37,812 bases of DNA from Filosporella fistucella (taxonomy: Eukaryota; Ascomycota; Leotiomycetes; Helotiales). Every line of letters begins with the position of its first letter. The stretch's first letter is position 1. Location: positions 1 through 37,812 of the forward strand of contig JAQJZZ010000009.1 of NCBI GenBank assembly GCA_030077755.1, written 5' to 3'. The position numbers and the translations under genes are program-made. The notes under the pieces were generated by a model. That model was given only the letters and a program-made list of their open reading frames with translations. It had not been told where the DNA came from and did no database searches. Positions 1 through 10,105 of the stretch are shown here, piece by piece.

Positions 1-1074
1 TTACCAACTATAATTTCTATAATAGAAGTTCTATTAGTCACAATACCTGTATTGTTAACCGTAGCCTACGTAACTGTAGCCGAAAGAAAAACCATGGCTA
101 GTATGCAAAGAAGACTAGGTCCTAACATAGTTGGGTATTATGGTCTTCTACAAGCATTTGCTGACGCATTAAAGCTACTTTTAAAAGAATACGTTTCACC
201 TACACAAGCTAACCTTGGTCTATTCTTCTTAGGTCCTATTATTACTTTAATATTTTCGTTATTAGGTTATTTAGTTATACCATATGGTCCTGGTTTATCT
301 TTAAGTGATTTTAATTTAGGTATACTTTATATGTTAGCTGTTTCATCTTTATCTACGTATGGTATATTATTAGCTGGTTGAAGTGCCAACAGTAAATATG
401 CTTTTTTAGGTTCACTTAGAAGTACAGCACAGTTAATAAGTTATGAGTTGATATTAAGTTCAGCAATATTACTTGTAATAATGTTAACTGGTAGTTTAAA
501 TATTACTGTTAATATAGAAGCCCAAAGAGCCATATGATTCATAGTACCTTTATTCCCAGTTTTCATAATATTCTTTATAGGATCTATAGCGGAAACTAAC
601 AGAGCTCCTTTTGATTTAGCTGAAGCTGAGTCGGAACTTGTTAGTGGTTTTATGACGGAACACGCTGCAGTAATCTTTGTTTTTTTTTTCTTAGCAGAAT
701 ATGCTAGTATTGTTTTAATTTGTATATTAACAAGTATTTTATTTTTAGGTGGTTATTTATATGATTATATACCTTTATTTACCATAATACAATATTTTGA
801 TTTTGACTATTATATAGAGAATTTAGATAATCATAGTCTATTTTCAGATCCTTTAGTTGAAGGGTTGCTATATGGTTTAACTTTAGGTGTGAAATCATGT
901 ATTATGATTTTTGTCTTTATATGAGCTAGAGCATCGTTCCCTAGAATACGTTTTGATCAATTAATGTCTTTTTGTTGAACAATATTACTACCTTTAGTAA
1001 TTGCTTTTGTTATTTTGATCCCTTGTATATTATACAGTTTTGAAATAATACCTACAAATATTTATTTGCTTTAA
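1..1074 (+). CDS. nad1: NADH dehydrogenase subunit 1 (5' end missing)
   Basis: ND1 is a membrane subunit of respiratory complex I at the junction with the quinone site. The frame is open from base 1 to a TAA at 1072-1074 when TGA is read as Trp (for example 379-381 and 922-924). The family block [17 protein letters not shown] is at 73-126, and the loop ending [19 protein letters not shown] is at about 595-651. No start codon precedes these blocks, so the first residues lie outside the window; only a few appear to be missing. There is no intron. The family assignment is certain; only the 5' boundary is unknown. Confidence 0.97.
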
Positions 1075-1780
1075 TATATATATATATAAACGATCATATA
1101 TGAAATATTACAAACAAGGAAAATAGCTTTACGCATAAATAATAGTGGTTTATAAATAATATTAAAAGATTACAATTTATGTACAAAAAAAAAGATGTAA
1201 AATAATATACCAATTGAATATATGCCTAAACCTGTAGATAGTGTATATGTTTTTTCTAAACCTTGCGCAGATGAAAATGAAAATATATCTGAGTGTGACA
1301 GCGAATGAAGTTTTACAACTTTTGAGTGGCAGGTGGATATATAAAACAAAAATATATGAGGAGAGCAGTTAGAGGTTTTACCCTAGAGGATATTATTGAC
1401 ATATTTTGTGATGGAATTGGCTTATTATTTTATAATAAACGATTAACCTTATAGTACTTATTTAGTATTATTTATTATTCCAACAAATTAATAAATAAAC
1501 CCTATATTCTAAATAGATCCCTTAAAAGTTATACTAGCAAAATAAAAGGAGAGGGGAGTAGACTTTTTTTATCTATATCGTAATATGAGTTAAATATAAC
1601 CCTTTATATTTATTTATATCGCAATATAAGATAAATATAAGTATAGCCCTTTATATAAATAGATTGTTTTATTTCATATTTGTTATCGCTAAGGTTAACT
1701 ATGTTATTATTCATAGTTTTAGTAAAGATTTTATCCATAAATCCTGAGGTAAATTTGTCACATTTTTTTTTAATAAAATA
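1075..1780 (+). other. nad1-nad4 spacer with ORF relics and a structured repeat
   Basis: This 706-nt spacer has three parts. 1075-1210 is plain AT-rich sequence. At 1222-1344 there is a 40-codon frame with mixed composition (starts MPKPVDSVYVF, ends TFEWQVDI), followed by a 32-codon frame at 1356-1454 in another phase (starts MRRAVRGFTLEDIID); both look like pieces of one decayed gene. From about 1445 to 1740 lies copy 1 of the dispersed GGG/GTATAGCCC element, listed separately. No tRNA is seen between nad1 and nad4. Confidence 0.6.
1445..1740 (+). repeat. Dispersed structured element A, copy 1 (ahead of nad4)
   Basis: The copy contains CTTATAGTAC then CTAAATAGATCCCTT, the purine block GGAGAGGGGAGTAGAC (1548-1563), an AT-rich segment, and GTATAGCCCT (1641-1650). 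The AT-rich segment with its CCCTTTATAT end is tandemly duplicated here (about 1568-1612 and 1613-1656). The segments CTTATAGTAC and GGTTAACTATGTTA are shared with copy 2 at 22990-23220. The GGG and CCC blocks can pair around the hairpin, as in the other copies. The function is unknown; it ends about 40 nt before nad4. Confidence 0.6.
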
Positions 1781-3241
1781 ATGTTAATTACGCTTCTTTT
1801 AATACCAATTTTAGGTATCTTCATAATATCTACAGGTATGACTTATGAGTTAAATTTTTTAAATATTAAACGTATAAAATTGGTTGCGTTAACTGCTTCT
1901 ATAGTTAACTTGTGAGTATCCTTAATAATATTTATATTGTTTGATTTCAGTAGTAATCAATTCCAATTTGTTCAAGAGTACCATGAAATAAGTAGTCTAG
2001 ATTTTTACCTAGGTTTAGACGGATTATCTGTATATTTTGTTGTATTAACAACAATAATTACACCAATTGCCTTATTAAGTAATTGAAATTCGATAAACGA
2101 TAATGTAAGATCATTTGTAATAATAATTTTATTATTGGAAACTTTATTACTAGCAGTTTTTTTAGTTCTAGATATACTGCTATTTTATATATTTTTCGAA
2201 AGTATATTACCTCCGTTATTTATATTAATAGGTCTATTTGGATCAAGTAATAAAGTAAGAGCTAGTTTTTACTTGTTTTTATATACATTATTTGGTTCTT
2301 TATTTTTATTACTATCTATATTGGCTATGTCTTCAATAATGGGAACAACAGATTTTGATGCATTATATAAGACTAATTTTAATTATTCAACACAATTATT
2401 TTTATTTTATGGTATATTTATAGCATTTGCAGTAAAAACACCTACAATATTCTTAAATACTTGATTATTAAAAGCTCATGTAGAATCGCCTTTAAGTGGA
2501 AGTATAATATTAGCTGCTATAGTTTTAAAACTAAGTTTATATGGAATTTTTAGACTTATATTACCTTTATTACCCAAAGCATCTTTAGAATATACTTATA
2601 TTATATATTTAATTGGTGTTATAACTATAATTTATGCTAGCTTTAGTACACTAAGAACAATAGATATTAAAGAACTTATAGCTTATAGTTCTGTATCACA
2701 CGCAGCTGTATACCTTATAGGTGTCTTTAGTAATACAATCCAAGGTATAGAAGGTGGTATAGCATTAGGATTAGCTCATGGTTTTGTTTCAAGTGGTTTA
2801 TTTATTTGTGCTGGAGGTGTACTATATGATAGATCTGGAACAAGATTAATAAGTTATTATAGAGGTATTGCTCAAGTAATGCCTTTATTTTCTATTTTAT
2901 TCTTTATATTATCATTAGGTAATTGTGGAGTTCCACTAACTCTAAACTTTGTGGGGGAATTTATGTCTCTTTACGGTGTATTTGAAAGACTACCATTATT
3001 AGGTGTATTTGCTAGTTCATCTATAGTATTTTCTGCCGCTTATACAATATATATGTTTAATAGAATAGCTTTTGGAGGATCATTTAGTAAATTTTTTGAG
3101 GCTAATATAAGTGATGTAAATATACGTGAATTCTTTATATTACTAATATTAGTTGTGTTTACTGTAGTTCTAGGTATATACCCTGCTCCTATATTAGATG
3201 GTTTACATTATTCAGTTTCTTCTTTAATATATAATAACTAA
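1781..3241 (+). CDS. nad4: NADH dehydrogenase subunit 4
   Basis: ND4 is one of the antiporter-like proton-pumping subunits of complex I. The frame is 486 residues, ATG at 1781 to TAA at 3239-3241, about the usual fungal length, and uninterrupted. Seen: the N-terminal hydrophobic segment, LDFYLGLDGLSVYF (about residues 70-85), the family loop WLLKAHVESPLSGS (about 2461-2502), IDIKELIAYSSVSHAAVY (2661-2714) and LAHGFVSSGLFICAGG (2773-2818). Trp codons are mostly TGA. The neighbours are nad1 upstream and atp8 downstream, same strand, with no tRNA between; structured element A lies directly upstream. Confidence 0.98.
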
Positions 3242-3447
3242 AGTTAACTTTATATTATTATAATCATTAATATAAACTCACTATCAGATTAAAAAAAATT
3301 TTGCGTCTAAAAAAACTACAAAGAGTTAAATTTGTTATAAAGAATATATAACTATATACCATAAAAATAATTATTTTTAATTAAATAATAATGTATAAAT
3401 AATCTGATAAAAAGATTACAACATTTATACCATCATAATAAAAAAAA

Positions 3448-3594
3448 ATGCCACAATTAGTACCTTTTTATTTTATAAATCAAGTAACATTTGCTTTTAT
3501 ATTACTTGTAATAATGATATACGTTTTTTCAAAATATATCTTACCAAGATTTGTTAGATTGTTCCTTACTCGTATGTTTATAAGTAAATTATAA
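3448..3594 (+). CDS. atp8: ATP synthase subunit 8
   Basis: A 48-residue protein beginning [17 protein letters not shown], the classic start of fungal ATP8, a small single-span subunit of the Fo stator. One membrane segment (about residues 10-32) is followed by a basic tail ([16 protein letters not shown]). The length is the usual 48 residues. ATG at 3448 follows a run of A; TAA at 3592-3594. It lies between nad4 and atp6, the common ascomycete order. Confidence 0.97.
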   Translation: MPQLVPFYFINQVTFAFILLVIMIYVFSKYILPRFVRLFLTRMFISKL

Positions 3595-3729
3595 TAACGT
3601 AATATGTTTACGTTATACATATTTACTATCTTTAGTTAATTCCTACATTTATGCTTAAATATAAATACTAAAAATTATTTTTTTTTTACTCATAAACTGC
3701 AAAAAGCATAATTGTATATAAGTCTTCAT

Positions 3730-3762
3730 ACCCTGTCTTTTTTGTATAAAAAAGATATGGGT
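3730..3762 (+). promoter_or_regulatory. Strong stem-loop in the atp8-atp6 spacer
   Basis: An eight-pair stem of TCTTTTTT (3736-3743) with AAAAAAGA (3748-3755) closed by a four-base loop, extended by ACCC (3730-3733) with GGGT (3759-3762). It lies about 70 nt before the atp6 start and could be a processing or stability signal. Only the structure is visible. Confidence 0.35.
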
Positions 3763-3834
3763 CTTCCCACCAATATATTCTAAAAAAAACGAATATTAAA
3801 GATATTTTAATAAAAAAATAATGGAACAACTTAA

Positions 3835-4614
3835 ATGACTAATTTTAATTATATAACTAATACTAGTCCTTTAGACCAATTTGAGATAAGAAATTTATTA
3901 AGTTTAGATGCACCTATCTTTAATAACTTGCACATATCTTTAACAAATATAGGTTTATACTTAACCATTGGAGCTTTTTCAGTTTTAACACTGAACGTTT
4001 TAGCAACTAATTACAACAAAGTTGTAAGTAATAACTGATCTATAAGTCAGGAATCTATATATGCTACTATACATAGTATAGTAACAAATCAAATAAATGC
4101 TACTAAAGGACAAATATACTTTCCGTTTATATATACTTTATTTATATTTATTTTAGTTAATAATTTAATAGGTATGGTACCATACAGTTTTGCGTCAACT
4201 AGTCATTTTATATTTACATTTGCTCTAAGTTTTACTGTAGTATTAGGTGCAACAATATTAGGATTCCAAAAACATGGTTTAGAATTCTTTTCTTTATTAG
4301 TGCCAGCAGGTTGTCCATTAGCTTTATTACCTTTATTAGTACTAATAGAGTTTATATCATACTTATCTAGAAATGTTTCCTTAGGTCTTAGATTAGGAGC
4401 TAATATATTAAGTGGTCATATGTTATTAAATATACTAGCAGGTTTCACTTATAATATTATGACTTCTGGGTTTATCTTTTTCTTTTTAGGTTTAGTACCT
4501 TTAGCCTTTATAATTGCTTTTTCTGGTTTAGAATTAGGAATTGCCTTTATACAAGCTCAAGTGTTTGTAGTTTTAACTAGTAGTTATATTAAAGATGCTT
4601 TAGATTTACATTAA
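3835..4614 (+). CDS. atp6: ATP synthase subunit 6
   Basis: ATP6 (subunit a) forms the proton half-channels of the Fo motor against the ATP9 ring. The frame is 259 residues. The start at 3835 is fixed because the preceding in-frame codon (3832-3834) is TAA; an ATG at 3821 is in another phase and stops at once. The N-terminal stretch includes SPLDQFEIRNL, typical of fungal ATP6. The essential arginine lies in VSLGLRLGANILSGHM (about 4378-4422), and the C-terminal helix ends in TSSYIKDALDLH. It follows atp8 by 240 nt. Confidence 0.98.
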
Positions 4615-5001
4615 TATAATATCAAAAGAATGAAACAACAACTGAATTTATATTTTATATTTTTTAGCCTAGGGCTAAACTTTTTCAAACATATGGATGC
4701 TAAAGTATTATATATAATAATATATATCATATATTATACTTTATTTCAGATTAGTAGGAATAGGTATAGTAAAAAAAAACAAAAATGTCCATACAACCAT
4801 GTAAGGGCTACTAGCCTATATTAAAGACAGTTTAATGTTAGATATAGATCTCTGAATACACCACTCTTTAGATGGTAGAAATATACTTTCTTAAAGGCCA
4901 CAATATACTTATATTACTTTATAATATTATAAAAGTAGTCTAAAATAATTAATTTATTTATCTTAAAGTGTATATAATTAATATAAGTATAAAAAAAAAT
5001 T
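4615..5001 (+). other. atp6-rnpB spacer with small hairpins
   Basis: It holds a perfect seven-pair hairpin TTTAGCC/GGCTAAA (4663-4679) soon after atp6, and one copy of the GGTAGAA hairpin (about 4872-4902). A 64-codon frame at 4630-4824 exists but has no recognisable content and runs through AT repeats, so I do not call it a gene. The rest is AT-rich. Confidence 0.5.
4872..4902 (+). repeat. GGTAGAA hairpin (element C), copy 1
   Basis: ATGGTAGAA at 4872-4880, an AT-rich loop, then AAAGGCCAC at 4893-4901, with TGG able to pair with CCA. It is closely similar to 10541-10572 and more distantly to 9846-9874 and 10357-10398. It is upstream of rnpB. Function unknown. Confidence 0.45.
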
Positions 5002-5276
5002 TTGTGATACCAATTGTACAAGTACTATATTGTAATATAGTATAGGAAAGTCTGGTGCTTATTAGGTGTAAACGCATAAAAAAATGAGTGTTAAGTAAAA
5101 ACTTGAGTATTATACAGAAAATAATAAACATCTTTCTATATCAATAAATATAGTTAAATGTGTAGTAATATAAAAAAAAAACTATACAGTATAAGATAGT
5201 AAATGAAATTGCAAGCTCCATGTTAAGCCTTAATATAGTCTAATAACTATAACAGGATCCGGCTTAAAGGTATCCA
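5002..5276 (+). ncRNA. rnpB: Mitochondrial RNase P RNA
   Basis: RNase P RNA is the catalytic RNA that trims 5' leaders from tRNA precursors. Conserved parts visible: region I GGAAAGTCTGG (5045-5055), region IV ACAGAAA (5114-5120) and region V ACAGGATCCGGCTTA (5252-5266). Helix P4 forms between AAGTCTGG and CCGGCTT with the universal bulged U. Helix P1 is a perfect GATACC (5006-5011) with GGTATC (5269-5274), which sets the ends. At about 273 nt with an AT-rich interior it is a reduced mitochondrial form. An ATATAAGTA motif lies at 4981-4989. It sits between atp6 and rns. The core matches are specific, so I am fairly sure; the exact ends follow from P1 only. Confidence 0.88.
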
Positions 5277-5369
5277 AAATAATAAAAAAAAATTTTTTTT
5301 TTACATCTATAAAATCCAAAAAATTAAATTTTGGATTTTTTTTATGATGTAATAGTAATGGTATAGATA

Positions 5370-7031
5370 AAAATATACCCATAAGTTGAGTTTGATGATG
5401 GCTCTGAATGAACGCTGTCCAAGTGCTTGACACATGCTAATCGAACGTCTAATCTAATTAATGGTTTGTCCCATTTATTTCATTAGAAGTGGTGTACAGG
5501 TGAGTATATAATATTTTGGCTGCCTTAAAGTAAGGTTAATAAATGCCTTATAAAAAAAAGGAAATAAATTTCCGCTTTAAGAGGACAATAAATGTTTCGG
5601 ATAGGTAGTAGTTAAAGTAATGGTTTAACCAGCCTAAAATTCCGTAGTCGAGGCTGAGAGGTCGATCGATCACATTGGGTCTGAAAAAACCCCAATACGT
5701 TTAGTACAGCAGTGGGGAATATTGGTCAATAGCCTAACGGCTGAACCAGCAACTTGGGGGAATGTATAGCCTCGGCTAGTTATATTGGATGTTTATAATT
5801 AGTTCTAAAGAATTCTTCTGAAATTCTTTATAACCAGTTATACAGTTTGGCTTTTTTGCATATTTATGCGTAAATTACGTCAGGGGTTGTGCCAATTGAT
5901 TACTATTTTTCTTCAAATATAAACTATTTGTTTAGATAATAGACAATATAACATCGATTTTATCGAATAAAGTTCTAGATAGATTACTGATTATGACAAT
6001 TTTCTATCTATATGTCTTGACCAAATTACGTGCCAGCAGTCGCGGTAATACGTAGAAGACTAGTGTTATTCATCTTTAGTAGGTTTAAAGGGTACCTAGA
6101 CGGTATAATTAGTCTTAAACAGGATACGGTTATACTAGAGTTATATATAAGAAGGTGAGTATTTATGGAGTAGAGTTGAAATTCGTTGATACCATGACGA
6201 CTGGTAAAGGCGAAAGCAACCTTTTATCTAATAACTGACGTTGAGGGACGAAGGCTCGGGTCACGAACAGGATTAGATACCCTAGTAGTCCAAGCAGAGA
6301 ATGATGAATGCCATAGGTTAGATATATATTTAGTCTATAAATGAAAGTGTAAGCATTTCACCTCAAGAGTAATGTGGCAACGCAGGAACTGAAATCATTA
6401 GACCGTTTCTGAAACCAGTAGTGAAGTATGTTATTTAATTCGTAATTACGCGAAAAACCTTACCACAACTTGAATATTATCCTATATAGATATTATATTT
6501 ATAATAGCTTTGAGATATTACAAGCGTTGCACGGCTGTCTTCAGTTAATGTCGTGAGATATTGGTTTATTCCATTAAATTAACGGAAACCCTTGCTTTAT
6601 TTGCGATTATAAGAAATAAAGCAGTTCACCTTTATATTGGATATGATAACAGGGACCAAGGCAAGTCATCATGGCCTAAATGTTGTGGGCGATAGACGTG
6701 CCACATATTCCTATACAAAATGATGCGATAATGTGAATTGGAGCTAATCTAATAAAGTAGGATAAAATATGGATTGTTGTCTGTAACTCGACAACATGAA
6801 TAAGGAATTACTAGTAATCGTGAATCACCACGTCACGGTGGATTTAATCTCAGATAGGTACTAACCACTCGTCAGGCGCCGAAAATTGTGTGTGCAATAA
6901 GTTTGGTCTTGCTAATATTTTTATTCTAGATAATCTATTCTAGATACTTATAAGTAAGATTTTCGTATGCGTGACTTTGATTGGTGTTAAGTCGAAATAT
7001 GGTTCGTGTAGTGGAAATTGCACGGGATTAA
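5370..7031 (+). rRNA. rns: Small subunit ribosomal RNA
   Basis: Mitochondrial SSU rRNA. Visible landmarks: GAGTTTGATGATGGCTC near the 5' end (5388-5404), GTGCCAGCAGTCGCGGTAA (the 530 loop, near 6030), GGATTAGATACCCTAGTAGT (the 790 loop, near 6271), the 915 region AATTCG near 6180, and the 3' segment GTTAAGTCGAAATATGGTTC (about 6987-7006). There is no intron. The 1400 decoding segment reads GTACTAACCACTCGTCA in place of the near-universal form, a divergence noted under findings. The ends are estimated from alignment to the general SSU model. Confidence 0.95.
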
Positions 7032-7142
7032 TTAATATTAACAATAAATATGGTATATATATTATTAATTATCTTATATGGATAATTTTTCTTATACATA
7101 TGTAGACCCCCAGACTACATATGTATATGCTATCTACCTCTA

Positions 7143-7228
7143 AGGAAGGTTCCGTTTGTTGGTATGGCGGGTTGAGCTGTAAACTCAGTAGCTACATGCT
7201 GTCGAAGGTTCGAGTCCTTTTCTTCCTA
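7143..7228 (+). tRNA. trnY: tRNA-Tyr(GUA)
   Basis: Acceptor AGGAAGG/TCTTCCT, D stem CCG/CGG, anticodon arm TTGAG CTGTAAA CTCAG with anticodon GTA, long variable arm, T stem GAAGG/CCTTT. A long variable arm is usual for mitochondrial tRNA-Tyr in fungi. It is the first tRNA after rns. Confidence 0.93.
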
Positions 7229-7256
7229 GATTATTTATGTATAAAGTATAAAATAT

Positions 7257-7327
7257 GCCTTTATAGCTCAACGGTAGAGCGAGATACTGTTAATATTTAG
7301 ATAGATGTTCGATTCATCTTGAGGGCT
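7257..7327 (+). tRNA. trnN: tRNA-Asn(GUU)
   Basis: Acceptor GCCTTTA/TGAGGGC, D stem GCTC/GAGC, anticodon loop CTGTTAA (GTT), T stem AGATG/CATCT. It forms a full cloverleaf. Confidence 0.93.
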
Positions 7328-7345
7328 AGATAGATATAATATATT

Positions 7346-7416
7346 GGCGTGTTAACTTAATGGTAAAGTATTATGTTTCGGCCATAGAAATGGAAGTTCA
7401 AATCTTTCACACGTCT
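7346..7416 (+). tRNA. trnR: tRNA-Arg(UCG)
   Basis: Acceptor GGCGTGT/ACACGTC, D stem ACTT/AAGT, anticodon arm TTATG TTTCGGC CATAG (TCG), T stem GGAAG/CTTTC. It would read the rare CGN codons; a second Arg tRNA (UCU) is cut by the window end. Confidence 0.88.
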
Positions 7417-7562
7417 AAAAAAATGAGTTTAATTACTCTCCTCTGCTCTGTTTACATTAAGCTGGACCTGTTCGTTAAAAAAAATTTTTTACGATGATAG
7501 TAAAAGTATATATCTCCTTTAAGATATCTTAATGAATAATGAGGTAAACTATTATCATTTAT

Positions 7563-8237
7563 ATGAATAGTATATATCTTATAACTGAAACTTTCACTAA
7601 TGGTTATAAATCTGAAATTTTAGATATTATTTCTTTCCTTGCTATTTTATCAGGTATACTAGTTATTACCAGTAAAAATCCTATAGTATCCGTTTTGTTC
7701 TTAATTGGTTTGTTTTTAAGTATTGCTAGTTACCTTATAATATTGGGTTTAAATTTTATTGGTCTTTCTTATTTATTAGTTTACGTTGGTGCTGTTTCTA
7801 TTTTATTTCTTTTTATTTTAATGTTAATTAATGTTAGAATTAGTGAATTACTAAATAATACAAGTAATAGTATACCTTTAGCTATATTTATTGCCATTTC
7901 TTTTAATTACCCCGTTTATCAAATATTACCTTATAGTATTGCTTCTTTTAACAGTAATACTGTTAGTTTAAATAATACATTAAATGATATTTGATATAAT
8001 AATATAAGCGATTATTTAAATAAATTTTTTAATTTAAGTACAACCGAGTTAGATAATGGTGAAATTTCTTTTGTTTCTAGTAAATTATGAGATGGTAATT
8101 TAGCGGAAACTAGCCATATTACTAGCATAGGTAATATTATGTATACCAGTTACAGTATATGACTTATTATTACTTCGATAATATTATTATTAGCTATGGT
8201 GGGTGCGATTGTAATAACAATAAAACAAAAAGATTAA
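7563..8237 (+). CDS. nad6: NADH dehydrogenase subunit 6
   Basis: ND6 is a membrane subunit of complex I next to ND1 and ND4L. The frame is 224 residues, ATG 7563 to TAA 8235-8237, with TGA read as Trp. The conserved block LSYLLVYVGAVSILFLFILMLINVR is at about residues 69-93 (7767-7841), and the last membrane helix with MVGAIVITI is near the C terminus (8198-8224). A poorly conserved hydrophilic loop rich in Asn and Ser lies between, as usual in ascomycetes. It lies between tRNA-Arg(UCG) and tRNA-Val. Confidence 0.97.
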
Positions 8238-8336
8238 ATATTTCTATATGGTTTTATATATTTTTTTTTAGTTGAATTTATTTTTATGTGTATCTTAGCT
8301 TTATAAATATACTATATATATAAAGGTAATTATATA

Positions 8337-8408
8337 AAGGGATTAGCTTAATGGTAGAGCAACCGTTTTACACACGGTAGGTTAGGTGTTCAAGTCACCT
8401 ATTCCTTA
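8337..8408 (+). tRNA. trnV: tRNA-Val(UAC)
   Basis: Acceptor AAGGGAT/ATTCCTT, D stem GCTT/GAGC, anticodon arm ACCGT TTTACAC ACGGT (TAC), T stem AGGTG/CACCT. The structured element B begins four bases downstream. Confidence 0.94.
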
Positions 8409-8411
8409 ACT

Positions 8412-8582
8412 GTATTAATTACCATTAATACAAATAACTACTTAGTACCTAATTATATACATTTAGTATGCCAACACATATTTCTAATGACTTTGTCAGT
8501 ATTTTATAACTAAACTAGTAATGGCTATTTTATTTAATTAGATTAGGTATAATTACTAATATTAAGCTTATAAGCTTAATAT
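8412..8582 (+). ncRNA. Candidate structured element B, copy 1
   Basis: A segment of about 170 nt shared with 17041-17215. Conserved unpaired blocks alternate with hairpins whose sequence differs but whose pairing holds. Hairpin 1 is GTATTAAT-TACC-ATTAATAC (8412-8431). A conserved block CTAATTATATACATTTAGTA follows, then hairpin TGAC-TTT-GTCA, then conserved AACTAAACTAGTAATGG. A stem TAGTAAT with ATTACTA comes next, and then the perfect 20-base palindrome at 8561-8580. It lies between tRNA-Val and cox3. I recognise no known RNA family. Confidence 0.6.
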
Positions 8583-8747
8583 AAGTGAATATCAACCTAA
8601 AATAATATTTTGCCTGGGATTACTGTATGAAAAGTTCAATCTTTTTAGTTGTAATTGCGTTTACCTAATATTAGCAAGTTATTAAAAAATAGTTTAAAAG
8701 TTACATAGTTAATGTATCACTAATTATATTATATAATATCCAAGAAA

Positions 8748-9557
8748 ATGACAAATTTGACAAGAAGTACTTTTCAAGCTCATCCTTTTCATTTAGTATC
8801 TCCTTCTCCTTGACCGTTATTTACTTGTATTGCTTTACTGACCTTAACAACAAGCGGAGTATCGACAATGCACGGTTTTAATAATGCAGATACATTCTTA
8901 ATGTTAGCATTTGTATCTCTTATTTCATCTATGGCTTTATGATGACGTGATGTTATAAGTGAAGGAACGTACTTGGGTAATCATACATTAGCTGTACAAA
9001 GAGGTTTAAACATGGGTGTGGCTTTATTTATAGTATCAGAAGCCTTGTTTTTTTTAGCTATATTCTGAGCATTTTTTCATAGTGCTTTATCTCCTACCGT
9101 AGAACTAGGTGCTCAATGACCACCTATGGGTATAGAAGCAATTAATCCTTTCGAGTTACCTTTACTTAACACAGTTATATTATTATCATCAGGAGTTACT
9201 GTGACATATGCTCACCATTCTTTAATACAAGGTAATAGAAGTGGGGCTTTATATGGATTAGTAGCTACTGTTATTTTAGCCGTAATATTTACAGGTTTTC
9301 AAGGTGTAGAATATACTGTTTCTTCATTCACTATTAGTGATGGTGCCTTTGGATCTTGTTTCTATTTCGGTACAGGTTTCCATGGACTTCATGTTATGAT
9401 AGGTACTGCTTTTATTGCTGTAGGTTTATGACGAGTTTTAGCTTATCATTCTACTGAAAACCATCATTTAGGTTTAGAATCTTCAATTCTATATTGACAT
9501 TTTGTAGATGTAGTTTGATTATTCCTTTTTATTTCTATTTACTATTGAGGATCATAA
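8748..9557 (+). CDS. cox3: Cytochrome c oxidase subunit 3
   Basis: COX3 is a core membrane subunit of complex IV. The frame is 269 residues, ATG at 8748 to TAA at 9555-9557, a normal fungal length. Landmarks: the start [31 protein letters not shown] (8941-8973), [20 protein letters not shown] (9039-9098), [12 protein letters not shown] (9204-9239) and the C-terminal [20 protein letters not shown] (9484-9543). No intron. It lies between element B and a tRNA cluster. Confidence 0.98.
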
Positions 9558-9878
9558 TAATTTATTATTAAATAAATAGTTTATTTTTACTGTAGTTTTA
9601 TATTTAAAGTTAGGGAATATAAACATATGTTTAACGCAAATAAGTAAGTTATTACTTAACAAATAATAGTGCAAATTAAGCAAATATATTATAAAACTAG
9701 TACAATAACCTATACAATTTTTCTTATTTAGTAAGTACTAAATGGTATATACTTACTCGTTAATTAACGATAGTATGTTATTGTACTTTTTTTAAGTAAA
9801 AATACTTTATATTTTAAAAGTATAGATCCATGATACTTAACATGAGGCGGTAGAAGATATTAAATAAAGACCGCAAAA
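9558..9878 (+). other. cox3 to tRNA-Lys spacer
   Basis: A stretch of 321 nt, AT-rich with several short inverted repeats (for example TTAGTAAGTACTAA near 9727). I see no ORF or tRNA. The last 30 bases hold a GGTAGAA hairpin, listed separately. Confidence 0.5.
9846..9874 (+). repeat. GGTAGAA hairpin (element C), copy 2
   Basis: The stem GCGGT (9847-9851) with ACCGC (9870-9874) encloses the AGAAGATATTAAATAAAG loop. The stem bases differ from the other copies but still pair. It ends four bases before tRNA-Lys, so it could be a leader structure. Confidence 0.45.
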
Positions 9879-9950
9879 GAGACCTTAATTTAATGGTAAA
9901 ATACGAGACTTTTAATCTTTGTTACGTGGGTTCGAATCCCACAGGTCTTA
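9879..9950 (+). tRNA. trnK: tRNA-Lys(UUU)
   Basis: Acceptor GAGACCT/AGGTCTT, D stem ATTT/AAAT, anticodon loop CTTTTAA (TTT), T stem GTGGG/CCCAC. One mismatch at the top of the anticodon stem. Confidence 0.92.
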
Positions 9951-9997
9951 TATAGTGAACAGGAAAAATTCAAAAACAAAAGGCTTATAAATTATAT
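9951..9997 (+). repeat. Dispersed repeat D, copy 1
   Basis: It begins directly after tRNA-Lys with TATAGTGAACAGGAAAAATT and ends AGGCTTATAAATTATAT. It is about 90 percent identical to 23472-23517 upstream of rps3. In both places a T-rich tract follows. Function unknown. Confidence 0.55.
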
Positions 9998-10105
9998 GTT
10001 TTTTTTTGTTTAAAAACTTTTTTTAGTTTTATTTTTTTTTTTTTACGGAGCTCTTATAGGATAAGGGCTTATCTTATATAAAAATATACAAATTAATAAA
10101 TCAAA

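Noticed and set aside
1548..1650. Element A as a group I intron core (R and S elements)
   Set aside because: GGGAGTAGAC and GTATAGCCC superficially recall R and S, but the guanosine-binding pairing of P7 does not form and no P/Q partners are seen in the copies.
4630..4824. 64-codon ORF after atp6
   Set aside because: Low-complexity middle and no recognisable family; it covers a hairpin and AT repeats.
5230..5433. Minus-strand ORF of 67 codons
   Set aside because: It overlaps rnpB and the start of rns on the opposite strand and uses AT-rich filler; a shadow frame.
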